From Smallanthus sonchifolius (lineage: Eukaryota > Streptophyta > Magnoliopsida > Asterales > Asteraceae): DNA of 64,000 bases. The notes beneath the pieces were generated by a model. It saw only the letters and a list, made by a program, of their open reading frames with translations, did not search any database and had not been told where the DNA came from. The stretch's first letter is position 1. Every line of letters starts with the position of its first letter. Below are positions 1 through 10,919 of this stretch, piece after piece. Location: positions 76,577,001-76,641,000 of the forward strand of contig CM042018.1 in assembly GCA_023525975.1 (NCBI GenBank), given 5' to 3'. Both the position numbers and the translations under genes were made by a program.

Positions 1-1349
1 TTCCAACGAACTCTGATAATAGGGATCTTACTGTGCTTTAAAGTTTTAACTTCTATATCCATAATTTCCACAGGTTCTTCGATGAAATGTAAATGTTCAT
101 CAACGTGTAGTTCCTCAAGAGGAACTGCGAGTGATTCATCTGCTAGGCATTTCTTTAAATTTGAGACGTGAAAGACATTGTGCACACCACTAAGTCCTTC
201 AGGTAGGTCTAGTTGATACGCTACTTTTCCGATTCTCTTCATTATCTTGAATGGTCCAACATAACAAGGATTCAGTTTGCCTCGTTTCCCGAAACGAATG
301 ACACCTTTCCAAGGTGAGACTTTGAGTAAGACCATGTCACCTATTTGAAACTCTAAGGGTTTACGACGCTTGTCGGCGTAGCTCTTTTGACGATCACGAG
401 CTGCCGCCATATAGTTTCTAATTTGAACGATCTTTTCGGAAGTTTCAAATACGAGTTCAGGACCTGTGAGTTGGCTATCCCTAACCTCGGTCCAAGAAAT
501 AGGAGAACGACTTTTCCGTCCATAAAGTGCTTCAAATGGAGCTGCCTTGATGCTAGTGTGATAACTGTTGTTGTAGGAGAACTCCACCAACGGTAGGTGA
601 GACTCCCAAGTGTTACCGAAATCAATCACACAAGCTCGTAGCATGTCCTTCAGAGTTTGGATTGTACGTTCCGTTTGGCCATCCATTTGAGGATGGTATG
701 CTGTGCTCATATCTAGACGCGTGCCTAAGGCTTTATGTAACGACTGCCAGAAACGAGAAGTGAATCGTGCATCACGATCCGAAATAATAGAGATTGGCAC
801 CCCGTGCCGAGAGACTATTTCTTTCAAGTAAGTACGAGTGAGCTTATCCATTTTGTCGGTTTCCTTGATTGCTAAGAAGTGCGCGGACTTTGTTAATCGA
901 TCAACAATTACCCAAATGGTGTCACATCCGGTAGGAGTTCGTGGTAATTTGGTGATGAAGTCCATGGATATTTGTTCCCATTTCCACATGGGAATTTCTG
1001 GTTGTTGTAGAAGACCGGATGGTTTTTGATATTCAACTTTGACCTTCGCGCAAGTTAGACTCTTACTAACATAGGTGGCTATGTCGGCCTTCATCTTCGG
1101 CCACCAATATAGTACCTTTAGATCATGTTACATTTTGTCGGAACCTGGATGTATCGAGTAACGAGATTTATGAGACTCATCCATAACTAGTTCCCTTAGG
1201 TTTCCGAATACTGGAACACATATTCGCTTGGCGAAGTAGCGAATACCGTCAGATTTGACCTCAAGTTGTGCTTCCGTACCGCGTGTACCTTCCAGCGGTA
1301 GGTTTTCCTCTTTTAGGGCTTCGAGTTGAGCACTACGGATTTTGTTAGG
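1..1349 (-). pseudogene. pol: Element A integrase and start of chromodomain (pol 3' part)
   Basis: Continues the RT/RNase H frame beyond the TAA at 1350-1352. It encodes the zinc-binding N-terminus, the catalytic core and the GPY/F-type C-terminus of a gypsy integrase, which joins element DNA to chromosomal DNA in the nucleus. The core keeps the acidic triad: D in VDRLTKSAHF, D in SDRDARF, E in GQTERTIQ. The first Cys of the HHCC finger is Ser (SKSLTC). One more stop, TAA at 1128-1130, replaces a position that is normally Tyr (KM-stop-HDL); from there the frame stays open for about 375 codons to the window edge, ending in a chromodomain-like start (KIPIIRVRW). The same TAA occurs in element B. 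Confidence 0.85.
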
Positions 1350-3050
1350 TTATCCGGGGTGAATAGTAAGCTGTAATGCTTGAACTCGTTTGGGTTTCGT
1401 TTCTTTTCGACTTAAAGCATCAGCTACAACATTAGCTTTACCCGGGTGGTACCAGATCGCACAGTCATAATCGTTTAAGAGTTCGACCCAATGACGTTGT
1501 CGCATGTTCAACTCTTTCTGCTTGAAGATGTGCTGAAGACTCTTGTGATCGGTATAGATGGTGCATTTGGTATCGTACAAGTAATGTCTCCATATCTTAA
1601 GTGCGAAGACTACGGCTCCCAACTCTAAGTCATGAGTGGTGTAGTTTCTTTCGTGGATCTTTAGTTGACGTGAAGCGTATGCGATCACCTTTTTGCGTTG
1701 CATTATGACACAACCCAAACCTTGAATAGATGCATCACAATATACTACAAAATCATCGGTTCCTTCCAGAAGAGCTAGAATAGGTGCACTGCAGAGTTTC
1801 TGTTTAAGATGTTGGAATGCTGACTCTTGGTTATCGCTCCAATTATAGGCTTTACCCTTTTGAGTTAAAGCAGTGAGAGGTTGAGCAATTTTTGAAAATC
1901 CTTCGATGAATCGACGGTAATATCTAGCCAATCCCAGAAATTGTCGCACCTCAGTCGGAGTCATCGGTGCTGCCCAATTCTTGATGGCTTCTATCTTTGA
2001 TGGGTCGACATGTATTCCTTTCTCGTTAACCACATGTCCTAGAAACTGAACTTCCCGGATCCAGAATTCACACTTGGAAAACTTAGCCTACAGTTGTTCT
2101 CGCTTAAGTAATTCCAAAATTAAGCGTAGATGTTCCTCATGTTCTTCCTTGTTCTTGGAATAAATGAGGATATCGTTGATGAAAACGATAACGAATTGGT
2201 CAAGGTAAGGCTTACACACACGGTTCATGAGATCCATGAATACCGCAGGTTCGTTGGTTAATCCGAAAGGCATGACCATAAACTCGTAATGGCCGTACCT
2301 TGTTCTGAATGCAGTCTTAGAGATATCCTCTTCTCGGACTCTCAACTGATGGTAGCCGGACCTAAGATCTATTTTGGAATAGAAACTTGATCCTTGGAGT
2401 TGATCAAAGAGGTCATCTATGCGAGGTAAAGGGTAGCGGTTCTTGATTGTGACTTTATTCAGCTCCCGATAGTCAATACACATACGGAAAGTTCCGTCCT
2501 TCTTCTTAACAAATAGTAACGGAGCTCCCCACGGCGATGAACTCGGTCGGATGAAACCTTTATCCAACAAATCTTGCAAATGAGTGGACAACTCTTGTAA
2601 TTCACTGGGTGCCAACCTATAAGGTGCCCGAGCAATCGGTGCTGCTCTGGGTGCTAAATCAATTTGGAATTCAACTTGACGGTGTGGTGGCAGACCGGGC
2701 AGATCCTCAGGAAATACTTCCAAAAATTCACGCACGATGGGAATATCTTCAATCTTCTTCTCTTCTGATGGCTGCTCAGTAACGAGAGCCAAAATAGCCG
2801 TATGCCCTTTTCGAAGGCATTTTTGTGCTTTCATAAAAGATATGATGCCCATGACTGCACTAACTCTTTCATCTTGAACGGAAAGGGTTTCTCCATTCGG
2901 GAGAGGAATACGAACAATCTTCTCATGGCAGATAATTTTGGCTTGGTTTTTAGATAACCAATCCATGCCGACAATTACATCAAAACTACCAAGTATGACC
3001 TGCATAAGGTCGATATCAAATATATGTTTAGCTAGCTCAAGTTTACATCC
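1350..3050 (-). pseudogene. pol: Element A reverse transcriptase and RNase H
   Basis: The frame covers the end of protease (GSFDVIVGMDWL), the RT fingers and palm (CIDYRELNKVTIKNRYPLPR, FRTRYGHYEFMVMPFGLTN), and RNase H (VVYCDASIQGLG, YTDHKSLQH, NVVADALSRK). RT copies element RNA into DNA; RNase H removes the RNA strand. A TAG at 2088-2090 interrupts the RT thumb and a TAA at 1350-1352 ends RNase H. The RT catalytic motif, normally FIDDI, reads FINDI, so the first metal-binding Asp of the pair is lost. The four RNase H acidic positions look intact. Identity as gypsy pol is certain; activity is not expected. Confidence 0.92.
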
Positions 3051-3334
3051 TTAAGGATGTGAGTTTCTTCAATTATTTGGCCATCAGCTATCTCTATTAT
3101 ATACTTAGCTTCTAACAGAGTTTGGTTTCCTTTTATCATATCACTAAGGTTCTTAGATATAAAACTTCTATCCGCACCAGTGTCAAAAAGGACAGAAGCA
3201 AAGTAATTATTTAAGAGAAACTTACCGGTGACCACATTATGGTCGTAATGGGCTTCTCCAGATCCTAGTTGTGGATCCAGGTTGTTGAAAAGGTTGTTTA
3301 GCTTGTTACTCACCCCTGCAATCCTTAGCAGCAT
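3032..3334 (-). pseudogene. Element A retroviral-type aspartic protease
   Basis: A 100-codon frame with the aspartic protease signature LFDTGADRSFIS near residue 50 and the following EIADG strand. The protease would cleave the Gag-Pol polyprotein in the virus-like particle. It lies in a different frame from gag and from RT: gag ends in a stop at 3306-3308 in another phase, and a single-base loss near 3050 separates the protease from its own C-terminal GMDWL region, which sits in the RT frame. I read both shifts as damage rather than programmed frameshifting, because element I carries gag and protease in one frame. Confidence 0.85.
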
Positions 3335-4422
3335 GACCTATTTTGCCGCACCTCTGGCAACGATTGCAAAACCCAAAGTGGTGGAAGTTGCACTTCTTAC
3401 ACTTCGAAGACTTCCCCGCGTAACCACCCTAGTTTTGACCTGAAGAGGTCGACTGGTTGAAGTTCTTAGTAGGCTCAAACCTACGCTATTGCTGCTGCTG
3501 TGGTTGATTAAACTAGGGTTGGTTGGGTTGGGGTCCTTTGGAGTGAGAGTTGGAGTGGTTGTGGGTGTTGGAATGGTGATCAAACTTGCGTTTGTGATTG
3601 TCGGTGGGTTTAGAAACTGAACCTCTCGGAGGTAGAGTCCCTTGTGTCACCGCTTGGTCGGTTAACTTATGGGCAAGTCGGATAGTTTGTTGGATAGTGG
3701 TAGGATTGGATGAAGTAACCATGCTTTGTATTTGAGGCACAAGACCTCCAATGTAAAGCTTGATTCTCTTGTAATTAGGAGTTACCATATGCGGGCACAT
3801 AGTAGCAAGTTCATGGGAGCGTGTGGTGTAGAGTTCAATTTCAGAACCCTCCATCTTTAGGTTCCAAAACTCTCCCTCTAACTTATGGATTTCATCGCGA
3901 GGACAGTATTCCTCCTTCATCATTGATTTAAATTCCTCCCACGGGAGTCCATTCGCCATGGCCAGACCCAACATTTGGACCTGGGCGTTCCACATGTGAG
4001 TGCCGGGCCCTCCAAAGTTCCGGCGGAAAACTTCACCTGATTAGCCACGGGACAGTTGCACATGGCAATCACCGATTCAACCTTCTCAAACCAACGAAGT
4101 AGTCCAACGGCTCCTTCAGGTCCACTAAAGGCGTGGGGCTTGCAATCCATGAATGCCTTGAAAGTGCAGGCGGGTTGTTGGTTTTGCTAGTTTTGCTGGC
4201 CTGGATTTAGAAATAAAAATAGGATTGGAATTATAGAGTTTAGGATAGGCTTTTTAAGAGAAGGATTGACATCACTAGTCAATAGTTAAAGCATTTACCT
4301 GCAGCATTCTGTGCTGCTAGAGCCTCCGCTACACTGTCGTTTATTAGTGCCGCTAACTCTGCTGCCGTCATGTTAATGGTACCACGACCACCGGCACGGC
4401 CTCCGCGTCCTCTCCCTGACAT
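3306..4422 (-). pseudogene. gag: Element A gag with 5' intron and zinc knuckle
   Basis: The ATG at 4420-4422 opens an Arg/Gly-rich N-terminus (MSGRGRGGRAGGRG) followed by a short Ala-rich helix. After the putative 98-base intron the frame continues with CTFKAFMDCKPHAF and GLLRWFEKVES, the retrotransposon gag domain (EYCPRDEIHKLEGEFWNLKM). It ends in a CX2CX4HX4C knuckle (CQRCGKIGHAAKDC, 3318-3359) that binds element RNA. Gag forms the particle shell. Damage: a TAG a few codons into exon 2, a one-base frameshift near 3998 within the normally conserved WWN motif, and several TAG codons between 3513 and about 3430. Element I's gag is related but starts without the intron. Confidence 0.85.
4201..4298 (-). 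other. Putative 98-bp intron in element A gag
   Basis: On the minus strand the first gag exon ends CTGCAG and is followed by GTAAATGC; 98 bases later comes AAATCCAG before GCCAGC. Removing GT..AG joins codon 42 (G plus GC) and keeps the frame: the exon 2 reading phase equals that of the downstream gag domain. The intron interior is AT-rich with pyrimidine runs and contains in-frame stops. Splicing is inferred, not shown. Confidence 0.65.
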
Positions 4423-4674
4423 GATTCTTCACAATCACAAATGAAAAACAATGAGAAATATATCGCATATTAAACATTATTCAGGTATGAGTAAGGAGAT
4501 TCAACATCTAATAATTTGAAAGTTAAATAAATTGTAAGGCTACAAAATAAATAACTCAAATATTAAACTTCTCATGCTTTTATTGGATGGGAACAACCTT
4601 ACCCATCTAGGTTTGAAAAGAGAAATAACATAAGCAAAAACAGGCATGAAAAGGAAGATAGAATAGGAAGATCA
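4423..4674 (-). other. Spacer between ORF0 and gag in element A
   Basis: About 250 AT-rich bases between the ORF0 stop at 4675 and the gag ATG at 4422. I see no ORF or clear signal in it. It would be untranslated leader if gag is expressed from the full-length RNA, or could hold a splice acceptor or promoter for gag. Confidence 0.5.
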
Positions 4675-5246
4675 TCAAGCATCTTCGTCATCGGAAGAAA
4701 CATACGATTGTGCATCGTCTATCTCTACTGGTTCCTCCTCCAAAGGCTCCTCCTCGAAGGGTTCTTCCTCAATGGGCTCCTCCTCGAAAGGTTCCTCCTT
4801 AAAAGATTCTTCCTCAAAAGGTTCCTCCTCGCCATCAGAAAGTGGAATCTCCTCAGGAAATAGAGCGGCTTGCAGTTGGGCTTCCAAGTGAGTCACCCTC
4901 TCTTGAAGACCTTCAGCAGTGTGGTTTGCTACATGTAGCTAAGCTTCCAGAGCAGCTACTCTCTCCAGAACTCCTTCCATGTCATCGTCCGAGGTGTCCA
5001 CCCTCGTCTCCAAGTGTGTCACACGATCCACCAAAATGTTATGGACCTGGTCAGTTACTGCTAGTTCGGCAGTCAAAAGTTCTGTCCCTACTTTATTCTC
5101 CTCTATTTGAGTCTCTCTCTTCAGAATATCCGATATCTCATCGGTAGCATCCTTCACAATGCTTAATTCTCTAGACATATAAAAGACAAAGGCTGCAAAA
5201 GCTTGTTCCATAGTACATGGCAAGCTAGGCAAGGTAGATGATGAGG
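4675..5246 (-). pseudogene. Element A ORF0, C-terminal part (coiled coil plus Glu-rich tail)
   Basis: This frame lies upstream of gag in element A's own direction. It begins in a Ser/Thr-rich linker at the E insertion point, then runs through MEQAFAAFVFYMSRELS and heptad-like stretches (TDEISDILKRETQIEEN, VHNILVDRVTHLETRV) that suggest a coiled coil. It ends in an acidic repeat of EEEPFEEEP type and DDAQSYVSSDDEDA. A TAG at 4939-4941 splits it. The N-terminal part is at 22588-22819; across element E and one TSD copy the phase is kept. The whole would be about 268 codons. I do not recognise a characterised family; no catalytic motif is visible. It may be a structural or nucleic-acid partner protein, or a translated leader ORF. 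Confidence 0.65.
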
Positions 5247-5251
5247 AAGTA
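5247..5251. repeat. Target-site duplication of element E (AAGTA), left copy
   Basis: AAGTA immediately precedes the TG of E's 5' LTR. The same five bases follow the CA of its 3' LTR at 22588-22592. This is a perfect 5-bp duplication as made by LTR-element integrases, placed inside ORF0 of element A. Confidence 0.93.
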
Positions 5252-6036
5252 TGTAGAACCAAAGACTGATGGCTACAAAATTCTCCAAGTACAAATTCTG
5301 TTGATCTCAGAGTTTGCTGCTGACCAACAAACTGCTGCAGACAAGCTTATCTGCTGCGGATACTTGTTCTCCTATTGAAGAACAAATCTGCTGCGGATAG
5401 CCTTATCTGCTGAAGACCAAAGTTGCTGCGGATAGGCTTCTTAGCAGCATCAACACTTGATGCTGCTGACAGGCAAATCATCATCAGCTTTGGATGGTTA
5501 CATCTTGCTGCTGATCATCATCTTTGCTGCTGACAGCCTTGTGCCTTAAAGACAAATCGTTTCAGCTGACTATCCATACCAAGCATCACTGACAACTTTC
5601 TGCAAAAGCAACTGACACACTCAAAGCAGAAGGAACCTCAATGGCGCACCCAATGACGGACAACAATGGTCTTCTCCAAGCATGCAAGTAATGATGCATA
5701 AAGAAGACGCTTCAATAAAGTTAACTAGTTTTAGACTAAATGTGTAATAGTTAGCTACATACAACAGATCAACGGTCTGTGTTAGATTTGATCCTTAGAA
5801 CCAAGGGGCTGTCTTGATTCTAAGTGAGTATAAATAATGTTTAAACACTTCATTGTAAGTGTGCTTTTTGTGCTTTTTGACTGAGTTTCAATTGTAATCG
5901 TTTATCTGCAAAAGCTTAATACAACAGTGTTCTTAAAAGTATTCTTTCTGCTTACTCGATTACACTTGTGTAGCTGTTATTGTTTCCGCCAATTTCAACT
6001 AAGAACAGAACCATCTTGTAATTTCTCGACCCTACA
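5252..6036 (+). repeat. Element E 5' LTR
   Basis: Starts TGTAGAACCAAAG and ends GACCCTACA, followed by the PBS. It matches 21836-22587 closely, apart from scattered substitutions and a small indel near 5640. The first 300 bases are rich in imperfect repeats of the type TTGCTGCGGATAGGCT and GCTGCTGACAGG. A TATA-like box lies at 5829-5836 and the downstream stretch carries T-rich sequence expected of an R region. Confidence 0.93.
5829..5836 (+). promoter_or_regulatory. TATA-like box in element E LTR
   Basis: TATAAATA, conserved in the 3' LTR at 22380-22387. It lies about 200 bases before the LTR end, a suitable place for the element's Pol II promoter. Confidence 0.55.
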
Positions 6037-6038
6037 AG

Positions 6039-6050
6039 TGGTATCAGAGC
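6039..6050 (+). other. Element E primer-binding site (tRNA-Met)
   Basis: TGGTATCAGAGC two bases after the LTR, complementary to the 3' end of plant initiator tRNA-Met, which primes minus-strand DNA synthesis. Confidence 0.92.
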
Positions 6051-6141
6051 GTTGGCTCAGATTAAACAAACTCACACTTGTTTAATCACTTCTGGTTCTA
6101 TTCTAAACTCTCCCTCTTTCATCAATTCACCAAGAACAAAG

Positions 6142-8929
6142 ATGGCACAGAGAAACGGATTTGAAGACATCGACAGCATCAACCGACCACCAAGATTGGT
6201 ATCTGGGGAAGACTACGACATGTGGAAAAATCGCATGGAAAGTTTTTTATGCTATCAGGAGTACGGAATGTGGAAATCCATCAGGGATGGACCCTACACT
6301 CCCATGGTGGCCTCTGCTGACTCTGGAGGACCACCAGTTCCAAAGGAGCCCTCCAAGTACTCAGAAGATGACATAAAGAAGATGGAGGTGGACTTCAAGG
6401 CACTAGGAGCTATCCAAATATGCCTTCCAAATGAAGTTTTTCATAACTTCAGAAGTTACAAAACTGCTAAAGAGCCCTGGGAGGCTCTTGAGAAGATGTT
6501 TGCTGGCTCTGAGGAAGTCAAAGAAAACAAAAGAGACATCCTTAAATAGTAGTATGAAAAATTCGTCTGAAGGAAGGTGAGTCTCTAACTGTTTTATAAA
6601 ACAGATATACTTATCCTGTAGGTGAGTTGCAGTGCTCAAAAGTGAAGTTGGAGAATGAAGATATTCTTAAGAAATTCATCAGATCTCTACCTAGTTGCTG
6701 GACACTCTACACAGTGTCCATCAGAAGAACTGAGAATCTAAAGACTCTTCAGATGACTGAGCTATTTGGTATGCTCAAAACCTATGAATTAGAAATGATT
6801 CAGGCCAAGGAAAGGAGCTCAAGCTACCAAACAGCTTCAACATCCACCACCACCTCTTCTGCTCTTCACTCTGAGCACTCAGGTCCTAGTACTAGGAACT
6901 ACTATCCTCCCATAGTCACACATCCTCAAACTCCTACCTCTAAAACAAACACATCACCATTTCTTCTTGAAGCTCCTCCTCAAGCCTCAACCTCTACTGC
7001 TTTTGTTTCTGAAAACTCAAGCAACATGTACTTTATCAAGGAGGATCTGGAATGTTTCCATCCAGATGATCTAGAAGAAATGGATATACAGCACTCGTAT
7101 GCCATGCTCTCTATAAGAGCAAAAAGGTTCTACTCTAGAACCGGAAGACCCATTCCAAACAACAACTCCAACACCAGAGTTGGCTTGGATAAAAGCAAAT
7201 TGAGATGTTACAACTGTAACCAACTGAGTCATTTTGCTAGAGAATGCAAGGCACCTAGGGCAAACCTAGCTGATGATCGAACAAGACAAGCTCACCAAGC
7301 ACAACCTAGACAACAACAAGCTACTCCTCCAGCTCAAACTGCAGCTTGTGCAGCTGTTGTAACTTCTGACTTTGGCTGGAGCTTTCAGTATGAAGATCTG
7401 CCTACCAACAACCAAGCTCTTATGGCAGATACAACTGAAATACCGCCTCAGGTATATGAACATCTATGTTCCCAAGCATGTATTGATAAGGTTTTAGGCT
7501 ACAGAAAGCATAATCAAAACCTCATAGATCAAAATGAAGAGTTTCATCAAATGAAGACAGTTACAAAGAAAAAATTAACTGCCTAAAGAAAGAGATTTCA
7601 TCATTAAGACATGAACAAACCAATCTTGAAACTCAGATTGATGATCTACTGGCCAGATTAAAAGCTACCAGAGCAAAATTGGCAAAACAGAAAGTTCATG
7701 TTGACAAATATGAATTTGCATCCAAAAAGCTGCAAAGACTTTTGGATGCTCAAATTCATGAAAAGGTAAAAACTGGTCTGGGGTATCATGCTGAACAATA
7801 TCAAGCTGTTACACCTCCTGCTGACTACGTTGCCATTCATGAACCAAGCTTCAATCTTGCAAATCTTGATATGGCCAACAGAAATCTTGATCCTTCTAAG
7901 GATGAACCTTTGGTGCAAGAATGCACTACCTCATCAGAGTCTGAATCAACTTGCTCAGACTCCACTGAAACAAGTGAAGCTTCATCTCCTCCTGCCCCGC
8001 AAGTTATTCTAAGTAAAGATGAAGTCCCCATTATCCATTCAGCACCAGTACCAGCCATTTCAGTACCAGTTCCTACACCATTCAAACAAATCAAAATTAG
8101 TTATCCTCCATAAGGTAGGAAGCTAAATATTGAAAAGGGCCAGTCCTCAACTTCAATCCAACCAAGGAAGGTGTTTGACATATGTCATGTGCCTGGAAAG
8201 AGGGTTCCATATGTTCAAAAGACATTGGAAGAAGCCACCTTTGAGCATAACAAAGATCACCCCTGGAACTTCAAAGACTTGTTCAAAAGAAAGGACTATA
8301 TGTACTTTCAAAGGGACAAACTGGCGAAATCATGCTTTGTGTGTGGGAAATACAATCACACTGCTAGCACCTGATTCTACTACCTTCAACAGCAAAGAAA
8401 CCTCAAGCAACATGCTTTTGAGAAGACAAAGAAGAACAAACAGGTAAGAAGGTTTGAAGCTTAGGCAACTCAATTCCGAAACTCTCTTTCTCCACCAAGG
8501 GAGCAGTTGTCAAAACCTCTACAATCTTGCATCATTTGTGGTGAATCAGATCACTTTGCTGCAAATTGTAAGTTTAATCCTTTCAATCAGATTCTTCTTC
8601 CAACCCCAGTTATACAAAAGCCTATTAGTAAGGTGAAGAAGGATAGGCATAAGTCTGTTCTTAAACCATCAGCAACCAACAAAACTGCTGCTGATCGAGT
8701 AAAGCCCAAGCAACCAAAAGGAAAGCCTTTAGCAGCAAAGTCTAGAGCTGCTCAAGTAAAACCATCAGCAGCAACAAAATCTGCTTCTGATCAGTCAAAG
8801 TCCTCAGATGCAGCTTCTGCTGCTGAAAAGGCAAAGAGAGCTGGAAAACCACAAACTCAACAATGGAAGGCAAAGAAACCACCAAGCATCATCATTGTTT
8901 CAGTTGAATGCGTCTATCCTTTGTTGTAA
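6142..8929 (+). pseudogene. gag: Element E gag polyprotein (copia-type, three zinc knuckles)
   Basis: The ATG at 6142 (MAQRNGFEDIDSINRPP) opens a Ty1/copia gag domain (LVSGEDYDMWKNRMESFL, PWEALEKMFAGSEEVKEN). It is followed by a Ser/Thr/Pro-rich linker, knuckle 1 CYNCNQLSHFAREC (7206-7247), a Lys/Leu coiled-coil stretch near 7600-7760, an acidic Ser-rich linker, knuckle 2 CFVCGKYNH at 8333, and knuckle 3 CIICGESDHFAANC (8528-8569), ending in a Lys/Ala-rich tail. About 930 codons, longer than common copia gags. Damage: two adjacent TAG codons at 6547-6552, frameshifts near 6560 and 7575, TAA at 8111-8113, and TGA at 8372-8374 exactly where knuckle 2 needs its last Cys. It would package RNA; no protease follows. 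Confidence 0.85.
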
Positions 8930-9525
8930 TGTGTCTGTCCTTTGTTGTAAATAAAAGTTATAAGTAAGCAGCATCCTTTTGGCTGCTGACAGGTCTGATC
9001 TTCAGCAGTAAAGAATTTGCCCCTGACTGCTTTAACTTATCAGCAGGAACAAGTTTCCTGTGGATAGCTTTAAGGCTGTCAGCAACAACACCCTTCCTGC
9101 AGATCATTGCATCCATCAGCAACAATTAAGTTTGCTATTGACAGACTTAATCTTCCGCATCAACCAAGGTTGCTGCGGACAGGCTCACTCATCCACAGCA
9201 ATCAAGTTTGCTGCTGATGGGTAAATTTAAGTCCAAATTAACTTTTACCCGCTGTAAAAAATTAACGTCAGTCTTTACCATGACTGCCTCGGTGTATTAC
9301 AGCTGTAACAATAAAAGGTGAATTGGGTTGTACTGTACAAGTCATTTTGCTTTTTCTTTCTTCTGCCGTTATAAGAACGAATCAAATTTCCTTACCACCT
9401 CTTCACCTTCAAATTTCACCTAAACCCACATCACTTTCGCTCAAGTCCCCACCATATTCAAGCCCTTCATCTTTAAAACATTCAAAGCCTCCCATATTCT
9501 AACCTTCCCTCCAAATCAAACAACA
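8930..9525 (+). other. Spacer between gag and ORF2 in element E, with LTR-like repeats
   Basis: Non-coding. It holds repeated motifs of the same kind as the E LTR (for example GTTGCTGCGGACAGGCT at about 9169-9185 against GTTGCTGCGGATAGGCT at about 5422-5438, and GCTGCTGACAGG at 8973). Then follow A/T-rich and C/T-rich stretches leading to the ORF2 ATG. The layout suggests an internal promoter or leader for ORF2, but no clear TATA box is seen. Confidence 0.5.
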
Positions 9526-10236
9526 ATGGCAGACATCAATAACCCTGATGATAAGTTCTCTCCATACCACAACCTTACAGCATATCTTACCAAAGGAAAG
9601 AAATCTGAAGGATTTAATGATATGATCGATTTCTTATGCTGATCAAAGATCTACTTTGCTCTCACCACCAACCCTACCATATATATCCCTCATATGGAGG
9701 ATTTTTTGAGTACCGCCGTCTACTCAACCGAACAGGGAATTCCCCAAATTAAAACCAAAGTAGACGGCAAGGATATCACCATCTTGGAAGCCACACTCAG
9801 AAAACATCTTAAGCTTCAAGATGAGGGAGCAGCCATCTCATACTCGAAGGACGAATACATGAGGACCTTTGTATCCATTGGATACACTGGAAATCAGACC
9901 GAGTATACGATCGAGAAGGCGCTGATGGGCCGTCCATGGAAGTATCTTTGTCACACTCTTCTCCAATGCATATCTCAGAAGAGGAGTGGATAGCATCAGG
10001 TGAGCAACGCACTTTCCTCCGCCTTCCATGGTATGGTCACTAACCAAGGCTTCAACTTTGCACACCTCATCTTTGAGGGTTTGAGATATAACCTTCAAGA
10101 GGGTGCAAAGCAACAATTTTTTATGTACCCAAGATTCTTGCAGGAAGTTTTCAATCAAGAACTAAAAGAACTTTCAAAATCTGCAAGAATCTACATTATG
10201 TTGGGACATAAAAATAACATTTTTCAAAGCATGAGA
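9526..10236 (+). pseudogene. Element E ORF2, N-terminal part
   Basis: The ATG at 9526 (MADINNPDDKFSPYH) opens a protein whose N-terminal 230 residues match ORF2 of element G by eye. Shared landmarks: NPTIYIPHMEDFLSTA against NPYISLNYIQQFWDSA, WKYLCHTLLQCISQKRSG against WRYFMHVIIQCLSPRRAG, NQGFNFAHLIFEGL against NRGFNFAHYFYKEI, FFMYPRFLQEVFNQ against MYPRFLQMILNN. No enzyme motif or membrane segment is visible; function unknown. In G it sits downstream of copia pol, the place of the 'env-like' ORF of Sireviruses. Stops: TGA 9640-9642 and TAG 9991-9993 (probably from Trp). Element F interrupts it after 10236; the phase continues at 18244. Confidence 0.75.
10232..10236. repeat. Target-site duplication of element F, left copy (TGAGA)
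   Basis: TGAGA precedes F; TTAGA follows it at 18239-18243. Four of five bases match. Removing F and one copy restores the ORF2 phase, which supports the boundary despite the mismatch. Confidence 0.7.
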
Positions 10237-10464
10237 TGTCACACCCCAACCGACGGCGGAATCATCGGGGCGGGATATGTAGACTGTTCATGAGCACAAG
10301 GTTGACTAAATTGTAATATATTAAACATCAATTTCATTTCAAATGATCCAAACACAACCAAATCCAAGAAAGAACATAATTGAAATACATAGAAATCTTT
10401 ATTCAAATTAACTAAGTCCAAAGCCTATGTGTAACATGTCTTGATCAATCTCACATAATAGCAC

Positions 10465-10919
10465 CGGAAACATGAATAAAAGAAGGTCAACTAAAAAGTT
10501 GGTGAGCATACACAGGTTTGTATATAGAGAGCATATAGATTGTAAATAAACAAATCCTTACATAACATGATAAAATAAGGCATTTATGGAGAGCAGCTAT
10601 TGTGTAACCAAGTACAATCAAACCTTTGTAACTAGCATGCAAAATTGTGTTGTCGGTAACAATCACCCCAATCTGGGTGGGTTTGTCAGACTCAATAGAT
10701 CTATCATTGTATACCGTCGGCTTGTACTAAGTTAAGGATTGCACTTGCACTATGCACAAAAAGTATGTAAATATTGTTTGTACAAATAGTGTTTAGGCAT
10801 AAGGCACAAATTGCACACATGATCATAAGGTTTGAATTGTAATAATTGCAAATAGTTTGTATGTAATCATGTTTCACCCCAAAGAATGTAAAAGTGAAAA
10901 AGGGGCTATGTAAACTCAC
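10465..10919 (-). other. LTR leader-intron module in F left LTR (acceptor lost)
   Basis: Minus-strand donor CAA|GTGAGTTTACATAGCCCC. The acceptor site reads CATGTTTCCG instead of CATGTTTCAG as in the other F LTR, so splicing at this point would fail. The 3' LTR is not the one that supplies the leader. Confidence 0.5.

Noticed and set aside
3338..3583. 81-codon Pro/Thr-rich frame in element A
   Set aside because: A shadow phase of the gag C-terminus, whose true phase contains the CX2CX4HX4C knuckle.
9526..10236. ORF2 as a classical envelope gene
   Set aside because: No signal peptide, membrane segment or glycoprotein pattern visible; only its place after pol in G recalls env-like ORFs.
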